From assembly GCA_965662545.1 (NCBI GenBank), contig CBFIHZ010000007.1, positions 1-64,000 on the forward strand: a DNA stretch of 64,000 nt, given 5' to 3'. Both the position numbers and the translations under genes were made by a program. This document shows, piece by piece, positions 26,410-33,741 of this stretch (position 1 is the stretch's first letter; the number at the start of each line of letters is the position of its first letter). Source of the DNA: CPC320 sp002684375. GTDB taxonomy: Bacteria > Pseudomonadota > Alphaproteobacteria > Rhodobacterales > Rhodobacteraceae. The notes under the pieces are model-generated. The model did not search any database and was not told the origin of the DNA. It saw only the letters and a program-made list of their open reading frames with translations.

Positions 26410-27555
26410 ATGGCACAACCCTCTGCAGGATGTCAGTTTTCTCCTTGGACAGACCCCGATGAGAAACCCCTGATACAGTTTCAGAGCGTGACCAAGAGCT
26501 TTGGCAGTTTTGTGGCCATTGATGATCTTAGCCTCGATATTTTCGAACGTGAATTTTTCGCCCTTCTCGGGCCGTCAGGCTGCGGCAAAACCACCATGAT
26601 GCGGATGCTTGCAGGCTTTGAGGCTCCCTCATCAGGAACCATCCGGTTGGCAGGCGACGATATCGGCCCGGTGCCGCCGAACAAGCGGGCCGTCAATATG
26701 ATGTTTCAATCCTATGCGCTGTTTCCGCATCTGTCGGTCTGGGAAAATATTGCGTTTGGCCTGCGCCGCGAAGGTATGGCAAAACACCTTTTAGTCGACC
26801 GCGTGGAAGAAATGCTCAGACTGACAAGACTGGAAAAATTTGCGCGCCGCAAACCCCATCAAATATCGGGGGGACAGCGCCAGAGGGTGGCCTTGGCGCG
26901 CTCCTTGGCAAAAGCGCCCAAACTCTTGCTGCTGGACGAACCGCTGGGGGCACTGGATAAAAAACTGCGTCAGGACACGCAGTTTGAATTGATGGATATT
27001 CAGGAAAAGACCGGCACCACCTTTGTCATTGTCACCCACGATCAGGAAGAGGCGATGACCGTTGCCAGCCGGGTTGCCGTGATGGATGAGGGCCGCTTGA
27101 TTCAGGTGGACACACCCGACCGCATCTATGAGGCGCCAAACTCTGTTTATGTGGCGGATTTCATTGGTGATGTGAACATTGTTCAAGGCCGCGCAGACCT
27201 GCAAGGGGACCGGGTTCATATCAATTGGGCAGAGGGGCAGCCGCCGATTATCGGCACAAGCAACCACAATTTCAGTCAGGACCAAAGCGTGCATTTCGCC
27301 ATCCGCCCTGAAAAAATATCAATCTGGTCTGACCGGCCAGAGACGTCAGATGAAACGGCCAATATTGTACCGGGCCAGATCATTGACATTGCTTATCTTG
27401 GTAATATCTCGACCTATCACGTCGAATTGCCCAATGGGCAGATGCTCAAGGCGCAAACCGCAAACACCCACAGGATTGCCCGTCGCAAGTTCACTTGGGA
27501 TGATACGGTCTGGCTGAGTTGGTCCGCCACTGGCGGCATATTATTGGAGGGTTGA
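26410..27555 (+). CDS. potG: Putrescine ABC transporter ATP-binding protein
   Basis: A 381-residue ATPase with Walker A GPSGCGKTT, signature QISGGQRQRVALARSL, Walker B KLLLLDEPLGALD and H-loop IVTHDQEEAMTVAS, plus a C-terminal TOBE region (HFAIRPEKISIW). It would drive import by the PotH/PotI permeases. The ATG at 26410 has no strong ribosome-binding site, so translation may depend on coupling or a weak signal. The N-terminal 20 residues before PLIQFQSVTKSFG are longer than in some relatives, so a later start is possible but no good one is evident. Confidence 0.92.
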   Translation: MAQPSAGCQFSPWTDPDEKPLIQFQSVTKSFGSFVAIDDLSLDIFEREFFALLGPSGCGKTTMMRMLAGFEAPSSGTIRLAGDDIGPVPPNKRAVNMMFQSYALFPHLSVWENIAFGLRREGMAKHLLVDRVEEMLRLTRLEKFARRKPHQISGGQRQRVALARSLAKAPKLLLLDEPLGALDKKLRQDTQFELMDIQEKTGTTFVIVTHDQEEAMTVASRVAVMDEGRLIQVDTPDRIYEAPNSVYVADFIGDVNIVQGRADLQGDRVHINWAEGQPPIIGTSNHNFSQDQSVHFAIRPEKISIWSDRPETSDETANIVPGQIIDIAYLGNISTYHVELPNGQMLKAQTANTHRIARRKFTWDDTVWLSWSATGGILLEG

Positions 27556-27556
27556 T

Positions 27557-28447
27557 ATGCGCCGTCTGACCCTGATTGCCATTCCATACCTATGGCTTTT
27601 GGCGCTATTTCTGGTGCCGTTTCTGATCGTGATGAAAATTTCGCTGTCCGAATATGCACTCTCAATTCCCCCCTATAGCCCCTATCTTGATCTCAGCGCG
27701 GGCTGGGCTGGGCTGGTTAAATTTCTGTCTCAGCTGGATCTGGAGAACTATATCTTTCTAACAACGGATGACCTGTATTGGAAAGCATATCTATCCAGTC
27801 TCAAAATCGCCACGCTATCGACAGTCATCACTTTATTGGTCGGTTTTCCACTGGCCTATGGCATGGCGCGCGCCGCGACCGAATGGCGCCCGACGCTGCT
27901 TATGTTGGTAATCCTTCCATTCTGGACCAGCTTTCTGATCCGGGTCTATGCTTGGATGGGGTTGCTGAGCCAAGAGGGCTTGATCAATCAGCTGCTGCTC
28001 TGGCTGGGGGTGATAAACGCGCCTTTGATGATCCTGAACACCCCAACGGCGGTCTATATCGGTATCGTTTATACCTATCTACCATTTATGGTTTTGCCCA
28101 TCTATTCAATATTGGAAAAGCTTGACGAATCCCTGCTGGAAGCCGCCGAAGATCTTGGCTGCTCTCGCCTTATGGCGTTTTGGCTGGTCACTGTGCCATT
28201 GGCGAAAAACGGCATCATCGCCGGCTGTTTTTTGGTGTTTATTCCCGCCTTGGGCGAATTTGTGATCCCTTCATTGCTTGGTGGATCAAAAACACTGATG
28301 ATCGGAAAAATCCTGTGGGAAGAGTTTTTCTCAAATCGCGACTGGCCAGTGGCCTCGGCGGTGGCGATTGTACTGCTGGTAATTTTAATCATCCCGATCT
28401 TGCTGTTCCAACGCAATCAACAAAACCAGCGCGAGGCCGACACATGA
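27557..28447 (+). CDS. potH: Putrescine ABC transporter permease PotH
   Basis: A 296-residue inner-membrane permease of normal length with six hydrophobic segments, LVILPFWTSFLIRVYAWMGLL and the EAA-like loop ESLLEAAEDLGCSRLMAFW that docks with the ATPase. GGAGG lies upstream of its ATG, just before the potG stop. Its own stop overlaps potI (ATGA), so the two permease subunits are translationally coupled. The contrast with the unusually long permeases at 15-18 kb is notable. Confidence 0.92.
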   Translation: MRRLTLIAIPYLWLLALFLVPFLIVMKISLSEYALSIPPYSPYLDLSAGWAGLVKFLSQLDLENYIFLTTDDLYWKAYLSSLKIATLSTVITLLVGFPLAYGMARAATEWRPTLLMLVILPFWTSFLIRVYAWMGLLSQEGLINQLLLWLGVINAPLMILNTPTAVYIGIVYTYLPFMVLPIYSILEKLDESLLEAAEDLGCSRLMAFWLVTVPLAKNGIIAGCFLVFIPALGEFVIPSLLGGSKTLMIGKILWEEFFSNRDWPVASAVAIVLLVILIIPILLFQRNQQNQREADT

Positions 28448-29265
28448 AACGCCTCAGTTGGTTCAATGTCACATCTCTGACGCTGGGTTTTGCGTTCTTA
28501 TATCTACCGATGGTAATTTTGGTCATCTATTCGTTTAACGCCTCCAAGCTGGTGACCGTCTGGGCGGGATTCTCCACCAAATGGTACGGAAGATTGTTCC
28601 AGAATGAAGCCTTTCTTGATGCTGCTTGGGTCACGATAAAAGTGGGCCTGTTGTCGTCTTGTTTGGCCACAGTGTTAGGCACGATGGCGGCGTATGTTCT
28701 GGTGCGGGGCGGACGGTTTCGAGGACGGGTGCTGTTTTCAGGCATGATCTATGCCCCCTTGGTGATGCCAGAGGTGATCACTGGCCTATCTTTGCTGCTG
28801 TTGTTTATCGGCATTGGACTTGACCGCGGGGTGCTCACAATCATTCTTGCCCACACCACGTTTTCAATGTGCTACGTCTCGGTCGTGGTCTCGGCGCGGC
28901 TGGTCAGTTTCGACCACTCTTTGGAAGAGGCCGCTTTGGATCTGGGGTGTTCGTCGTTAGAAGCCTTTCGCCTTGTGACACTGCCGATTATCGCGCCAGC
29001 CGTGATTTCGGGCTGGCTGTTGGCCTTTACGCTTTCTCTGGACGATCTGGTGATTGCCAGTTTTACCGCCGGGCCCTCAGCCACCACCTTGCCGATCAAA
29101 ATCTTTTCCGCCGTCCGACTTGGTGTCAGTCCAGAAATTAACGCCCTGTCAACCTTGATGATCGCAGTGGTCACCATCGGCGTAATCAGCGCCTCGTTGA
29201 TGTCTAAAAGGGCCAGTCTGCGCCGGCACCACGAAGAACAAGCAGCCGAACGCGGACAGGAATGA
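28444..29265 (+). CDS. potI: Putrescine ABC transporter permease PotI
   Basis: A 273-residue second permease subunit with a typical N-terminal helix (LTLGFAFLYLPMVILVIYSF) and the EAA-like loop SLEEAALDLGCSSLEAFR. Its start overlaps potH by four bases and its stop overlaps the oxidase gene by four bases, so transport and oxidation are co-translated. Length and topology are standard for PotI/PotC. Confidence 0.92.
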   Translation: MKRLSWFNVTSLTLGFAFLYLPMVILVIYSFNASKLVTVWAGFSTKWYGRLFQNEAFLDAAWVTIKVGLLSSCLATVLGTMAAYVLVRGGRFRGRVLFSGMIYAPLVMPEVITGLSLLLLFIGIGLDRGVLTIILAHTTFSMCYVSVVVSARLVSFDHSLEEAALDLGCSSLEAFRLVTLPIIAPAVISGWLLAFTLSLDDLVIASFTAGPSATTLPIKIFSAVRLGVSPEINALSTLMIAVVTIGVISASLMSKRASLRRHHEEQAAERGQE

Positions 29266-30587
29266 AACGGCTTTACGAAGCCTATGCTTACGGGTCCAAA
29301 CCCATCGATAATTGCTTTTGGAACCGCTCTGTCCCCTTGCCGAAACTGCCGTCACTGACCGGATCACTCAAAGTAGATGTGGCGGTCATTGGCGCCGGTT
29401 ATACCGGGCTATCAGCCGCATTACTTCTGGCACAGGACGGAGTAGAGGTGGCAGTTGTCGACGCTGAGACACCCTTTTGGGGGGCCTCAGGACGCAATGG
29501 TGGCTTTTGCTGCCTTGGGGGCGCGAAAGCCAGTGAAAAAACGCTTATCACCCGCTTTGGTGAGGCGGGCAAAACCGAATTTCGGCGCTGCGAAAAAGCC
29601 GCTGTTAACTTCGTCGCAGATCTGATTGCACGCCATGACATTGAAGCAGATTGCCATTCGAAAGGTGAAACAGTACTGGCCCACCGTCCACGGGATATGA
29701 CGGCGCTGCGCCGGCAGGCGGCTGACATCAAAAATGATTATGGTGTCGAGGCCCACTATATCAGCGCCGCGCATCTAAGCGCCCATGGCATGACGGGGCC
29801 ATTTCACGGCGCAATGACCATTCCGATTGGTTTTGCCCTCAATCCACGCAAATACGCAAACGGTCTGTTAGGCGCCGCACAAAGCGCCGGGGCCAAAGTC
29901 TTTGCCCACAGTCCGGTCACCGGACTGGAAAAACACCAGACGTTCTGCCTGAACACGCCACAAGGCCAAATCACTGCAGAAAAAGTCATCTTTGCCACCA
30001 ACGGCTATTCCTCGGATCAATTGCCAGACTGGATGCGCGGCCGGTATTTGCCCGTACAATCCAGCATTATTGTGACCCTGCCGCAGACAGGAGAAGAACA
30101 AGCAGCACAGGGCTGGACCAGCCTGAAAATGGCTTTTGACCGCCGCGAACTGTTACATTACTTCCCGCTCATGCCCGAGGGGCGTTTTTTGTTTGGGATG
30201 CCCGGCGCTATTTTTGTAACCGCCCGCGCCAACAAGGCGGCAATGCGCAAGATCAGAGCGGATTTTCGCCAGATGTTTCCCGCATGGTCCGACATCGATA
30301 TCACCGATCACTGGTCGGGGCTGGTCTGCCTGACCCGCAACTTAACGCCCTATATTGGACCTGTGCCAAATTTGAGCGGTGCTTTCGCTGGATTTGCCTG
30401 GCAAGGTAATGGGATCGCAATGGGCAATTATGCCGGCGCCATTCTGGCAGACCTGTTACAGAACAAAACCAGCCGGCACTCCTATCCCGCCGCATTGAAA
30501 ACGATTCCCAATCGCTTTCCAGCAGCGCCTTTTCGACGCCATCTGCTGCGTCCGGCATATGCAGGCTTGGCCTTAAAAGACCTTTAA
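29262..30587 (+). CDS. puuB: FAD-dependent oxidoreductase, gamma-glutamylputrescine oxidase (PuuB)-like
   Basis: A 441-residue DAO-family flavoprotein. The FAD-binding Rossmann motif is DVAVIGAGYTGLSAALLLAQ at about residues 39-58, followed by PFWGASGRNGGFCCLGG, a segment characteristic of PuuB/OrdL oxidases. The C-terminal part has WSGLVCLTRNLTPYIG and FAWQGNGIAMGNYAG. PuuB oxidises gamma-glutamylputrescine to the aldehyde in the Puu pathway; no puuA, puuC or puuD is visible here, so it may instead oxidise another amine. Translational coupling to potI strongly links it to the imported substrate. Confidence 0.85.
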   Translation: MKRLYEAYAYGSKPIDNCFWNRSVPLPKLPSLTGSLKVDVAVIGAGYTGLSAALLLAQDGVEVAVVDAETPFWGASGRNGGFCCLGGAKASEKTLITRFGEAGKTEFRRCEKAAVNFVADLIARHDIEADCHSKGETVLAHRPRDMTALRRQAADIKNDYGVEAHYISAAHLSAHGMTGPFHGAMTIPIGFALNPRKYANGLLGAAQSAGAKVFAHSPVTGLEKHQTFCLNTPQGQITAEKVIFATNGYSSDQLPDWMRGRYLPVQSSIIVTLPQTGEEQAAQGWTSLKMAFDRRELLHYFPLMPEGRFLFGMPGAIFVTARANKAAMRKIRADFRQMFPAWSDIDITDHWSGLVCLTRNLTPYIGPVPNLSGAFAGFAWQGNGIAMGNYAGAILADLLQNKTSRHSYPAALKTIPNRFPAAPFRRHLLRPAYAGLALKDL

Positions 30588-30619
30588 AAATAGAGATATT
30601 CCACAAAAAAATATCCCAC

Positions 30620-30665
30620 TTGACATTTCTTATTGTTTTAGTCAGGTTTAACACATTCTAGCAAG
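30620..30665 (+). promoter_or_regulatory. Possible promoter and iron-responsive region for the hemP cluster
   Basis: TTGACA at 30620-30625 is a good -35, although no clear -10 falls at 17 bases. TTTAACACATTCTA further on loosely resembles an Irr/ICE-type box (TTTAGAA...TTCTAAA). The match is imperfect; iron or heme control is expected for hemP from knowledge of the family. Confidence 0.3.
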
Positions 30666-30720
30666 GTATCTCTGTTTGAGACGGTAGCCCGAATGTATTC
30701 TGAACATTAGGACTTCGAGA

Positions 30721-30882
30721 ATGCCCCGCGAACCGGAAACCAAAGAAAAAAACATGCCCATTCCGAGGGATTGTCCCATGGAATCACGTGATTGGCTCGT
30801 GATGTTTTTTGACCGCCCACAGCCGGAAGGTATGGGACTGGAATGGTTCCTAACCCCTTTTATCGAACAGGAGAGAAATTGA
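30721..30882 (+). CDS. Small 53-residue ORF coupled to hemP
   Basis: An ORF beginning MPREPETKEKNMPIPRD and ending LEWFLTPFIEQERN, with AGGA upstream at good spacing. Its TGA overlaps the hemP ATG (TGATG), the signature of translational coupling. The peptide is hydrophilic with a Trp/Phe-rich centre (DWLVMFFDRP) and has no family I recognise. Position and overlap argue that it is translated, either as a product in its own right or as a leader that sets hemP expression. Without homologues it stays tentative. Confidence 0.5.
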   Translation: MPREPETKEKNMPIPRDCPMESRDWLVMFFDRPQPEGMGLEWFLTPFIEQERN

Positions 30883-31052
30883 TGCTCGAACGCAATATTT
30901 TGCGCGATGTCGCCCAGCCCGTTATCAAAAAATTACCAACGTATCAGGCGGAGGAACTAACCCAAGGTGGGCAAGAAGCCCAGATCGTGCTGTCAGAGCA
31001 AATCTACAACCTGCGCATTACCCGCAGTGGCAAGCTCATTTTAACAAAATGA
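30882..31052 (+). CDS. hemP: Hemin uptake protein HemP
   Basis: A 56-residue protein. The C-terminal half carries the HemP core, EAQIVLSEQIYNLRITRSGKLILTK, in which the pattern hydrophobic-x-H/S-x3-Y-x-LR-x-T-x2-GKLILTK is diagnostic. HemP proteins are small factors needed for or regulating heme/iron uptake. GGAGA lies ahead of the ATG. The gene overlaps the ORF before it and the gene after it (ATGA), so three proteins are made in one coupled unit. No heme receptor or transporter gene is in this window. Confidence 0.85.
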   Translation: MLERNILRDVAQPVIKKLPTYQAEELTQGGQEAQIVLSEQIYNLRITRSGKLILTK

Positions 31053-31528
31053 GCCAAGCTGCTTCTCAACGCGGTGCAGCGGCTGTGGGCTATCTGCACG
31101 ATTTGACCCCAATTGAGGCGAGCGCCGTGCTGTATCTGCGATTGTGGTGCGAAGGCCCCGATGCGCAGGAGAAGATTAACAGCGATTTTCGCATTGGCTT
31201 GGGTGTCGACAGAGGCGATGATGCCTATGCTGCGCTCTCAAGACTGACCCAGTTGATCGTTCAAAACGGACGCCGACCACTGATGCGGCATGCGCTCGAA
31301 TGCCGCTGTATTGGTGCTGACGAATCATGCTTTGCGACAATGATCGCCAGCGCCGCTGAAAATGACCACGAAGACTCGATGTTGTTGGCCTCGGTTATGG
31401 TCAAAGCTCAGGTTGCATCAGTCGCGGCTTGTTTGGCGTTTCAGGTCGCGAGCGCTTTAAAATCTATGACACACAGCTGTGATGCAATGATGACGCATGT
31501 CGCCCAACCAGAACCGATGTTCCACTAA
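31049..31528 (+). CDS. Conserved-looking hypothetical protein downstream of hemP
   Basis: A 159-residue protein whose ATG overlaps the hemP stop. It is mostly helical, with the pattern LTPIEASAVLYLRLWCEGP near the N-terminus and GRRPLMRHALECRCIGADES in the middle, containing two closely spaced Cys (C-R-C) and later SCFATMIASAAENDHEDSM. I recognise no domain. Coupling to hemP suggests a role in heme or iron handling, and the Cys and His residues would be candidates for metal or heme contact; this is inference only. Confidence 0.7.
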   Translation: MSQAASQRGAAAVGYLHDLTPIEASAVLYLRLWCEGPDAQEKINSDFRIGLGVDRGDDAYAALSRLTQLIVQNGRRPLMRHALECRCIGADESCFATMIASAAENDHEDSMLLASVMVKAQVASVAACLAFQVASALKSMTHSCDAMMTHVAQPEPMFH

Positions 31529-31593
31529 GCCAGTCACCTGCACCGGCGACAGGCATATCAGGTCTGAAAATGATACCCGACACAGAACTCAGA

Positions 31594-32517
31594 TCATCCT
31601 TGGGGCGTCATGCCGCGGCGCGCGCTACCGCGCTGCAAGCCCAGCTGTCGCTCCCGCCAGATAATCAAAATTCCAGCGCAAATCACTAAAACAACTCCAA
31701 ACATCATCGTGGCTCCGGGGGTTTCATCAAATATGAAATACCCAATAATCAATGCCCCCAGCATCGAGGCATAATCAAACGGCGCCACAACCGAGGCTTC
31801 CGCGAACCGATATGATGAGGTCAGAAATATCTGCCCCAACCCACCAAGCAGCCCCGCCGTTATCAACAAAGCCGACTGCTGTAGCGACGGCAGAACCCAG
31901 CCAAATGGGATCGTCAGCAATGATAACGACGTCGACGTGATCGTAAAGTAAAAGACAATGGCCGAAATCTCCTCAACGGGAGCCAATTTGCGCAAATAGA
32001 CCTGCGCTAAAGCGGAAAATACCGCACTAGTAAAGACCAGTACTGCGCCCAAAGCCGTGGCAATTTCAGCCTCTGGTCCCGACAATACCGTCAGCCTTGG
32101 CGATAAAATTACCATCACCCCCGCCAGGCCAAGCGCCACCGCAGTAAGGCGAAATACCCGTACAGTCTCACCCAAAAACATTGCGGCAAAAACCACTGTT
32201 AACAGTGGTGCTGCATAGCTGATCGCAGTCACCTCGGGCAGTGGCAACAAACCCAGACCCGTAAAGAAAAGACCCATTGCCGCCGTCCCGGCAAAGCCGC
32301 GCCAGAAATGCCCAATAGGCGAGATTACCCGCAGGCCAGTACGCAGGTTGCCACGCATCAAAAGCCAGATAAAAATTACCGGCAAAGCAAAAAACGACCG
32401 GAAGAACACCGCTTCCCCAGGTGGTATATCAGCTGAGGTCGCTTTGATCAGTGCGGACATGATAATAAACATGGCAACAGAAATGAGTTTGTATAAGATG
32501 CCACGCGCCGACGTCAT
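31594..32517 (-). CDS. DMT-superfamily (EamA) transporter
   Basis: A 307-residue inner-membrane protein with about ten hydrophobic segments in two EamA repeats. Typical elements are GEAVFFRSFFALPVIFIWLLM in repeat one and ASMLGALIIGYFIFDETPG near the end of repeat two, the latter strongly characteristic of the family. Such proteins export amino acids, metabolites or drugs; the substrate here is unknown. CAGGAGA precedes the ATG. It is transcribed toward the hemP cluster, so the two converge. Confidence 0.88.
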   Translation of the reverse strand: MTSARGILYKLISVAMFIIMSALIKATSADIPPGEAVFFRSFFALPVIFIWLLMRGNLRTGLRVISPIGHFWRGFAGTAAMGLFFTGLGLLPLPEVTAISYAAPLLTVVFAAMFLGETVRVFRLTAVALGLAGVMVILSPRLTVLSGPEAEIATALGAVLVFTSAVFSALAQVYLRKLAPVEEISAIVFYFTITSTSLSLLTIPFGWVLPSLQQSALLITAGLLGGLGQIFLTSSYRFAEASVVAPFDYASMLGALIIGYFIFDETPGATMMFGVVLVICAGILIIWRERQLGLQRGSARRGMTPQG

Positions 32518-32569
32518 CGGGGTCTCCTGTTAAAGGTACGGCCCAAACCGCGCGACTTTGCTACAAAGC

Positions 32570-33076
32570 TCAACTGCGTTTGGCGAGCACCCAATCGGGT
32601 CGAATGTAATGGCAGGTGTATCCATTTGGAACCCGTTGCAAGTAATCTTGATGCGCTGGCTCGGCCTGCCAAAAATCTCCGGCTTTGGAAATCTTTGTCG
32701 TGACGCGCCCTGGCCATTTGCCACTGGCGTTAATTTCGGAAATCACTTGTTTTGCCGCCTCGTTTTGAGCTGCATTAACATAGAAAATTTCTGATCGGTA
32801 AGAGCTGCCACGGTCATTGCCCTGCCGGTCCGGGGTGGACGGATCGTGGATCTGAAAAAAGAACTCAAGCAGCTGGCGATAGCTCAGCTTGGCAGGGTCA
32901 AAAAATACCTCAATAGATTCGGCGTGCCCGGTATTGCCACGTTTCAGCTTTTCATAGGTTGCATTGGGCACCGTACCGCCCGTATAGCCCACCCGTGTCA
33001 GGCTCACCCCTGGAAGGCGCCGGATCAGGTCCTGCATGCCCCAAAAACACCCACCGGCAAAAACTGCGCGCTCCAC
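32570..33076 (-). CDS. msrA: Peptide-methionine (S)-S-oxide reductase
   Basis: A 168-residue MsrA that repairs S-methionine sulfoxide in proteins. The catalytic motif GGCFWGMQD is at residues 8-16, and YTGGTVPNATYE, GHAESIEVFFDP and DRGSSYRSEIFY are all present. No Cys is visible in the C-terminal part, so it appears to be the one-Cys type that is recycled directly. It begins at GTG, overlapping the msrB stop by one base, so the two stereospecific reductases are made together. Confidence 0.95.
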   Translation of the reverse strand: MERAVFAGGCFWGMQDLIRRLPGVSLTRVGYTGGTVPNATYEKLKRGNTGHAESIEVFFDPAKLSYRQLLEFFFQIHDPSTPDRQGNDRGSSYRSEIFYVNAAQNEAAKQVISEINASGKWPGRVTTKISKAGDFWQAEPAHQDYLQRVPNGYTCHYIRPDWVLAKRS

Positions 33077-33522
33077 TACGAATCCTCCACTTGGTTTACA
33101 AATTCACCATAGCCTTCTGCGACCATATCATCACGCGCAATAAACCGCAGGCTGGCAGAGTTGATGCAATAACGCAAACCGCCTCGGTCTCTGGGACCAT
33201 CGGGAAACACATGTCCCAAGTGGCTGTCACCATGGGTGCTGCGCACCTCGGTACGGATCATGCCGTGCGTGTTGTCCCGCACCTCGGTCACAAAATCTTG
33301 TGTGACCGGTTTGGTAAAGCTGGGCCAGCCACAACGGCTGTCAAATTTGTCCGTCGAGGTGAACAGCGGCTCGCCGGAAACAACATCCACATACAGGCCG
33401 GGATCTTTGTTATTGAGATATTTGCCAGTTCCGGGACGTTCCGTACCACTTTTTTGAGTGACCCAGAAAGCCTCTTCATCCAGTGCTGCGATCACGTCGG
33501 GATTTTTTTCGTATTTTGCCAT
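33076..33522 (-). CDS. msrB: Peptide-methionine (R)-S-oxide reductase
   Basis: A 148-residue MsrB that repairs R-methionine sulfoxide. The catalytic Cys is in LRYCINSASLRFI, and the core GHVFPDGPRDRGG is intact. DSRCGWPSFTKPV carries a Cys in the usual substrate-loop region, a candidate resolving Cys, but the paired CxxC zinc sites of many MsrB proteins appear absent. The start at 33522 is supported by GAGG upstream and by the normal length. It directly precedes msrA in a two-gene operon. Confidence 0.94.
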   Translation of the reverse strand: MAKYEKNPDVIAALDEEAFWVTQKSGTERPGTGKYLNNKDPGLYVDVVSGEPLFTSTDKFDSRCGWPSFTKPVTQDFVTEVRDNTHGMIRTEVRSTHGDSHLGHVFPDGPRDRGGLRYCINSASLRFIARDDMVAEGYGEFVNQVEDS

Positions 33523-33741
33523 AATAACCTCGTAAACCTTGTTCTTAGTTAAGATGGAGCAGGCGGGCAAAAGTCAAAGGATTCTTTCATCCAGATCAAT
33601 TGATTGTGATCTGTTCTAGCCTTGCCTTGACCTGTGCCGCCCGTTCCAAAAACGCCCTGCTCAGTCTTTCAGTGACCAAACCAAGTCGTCAGGCCCCGGT
33701 AATCGAAGCCAAATTACCTCACCGAATGATCCGCGGGTCAC

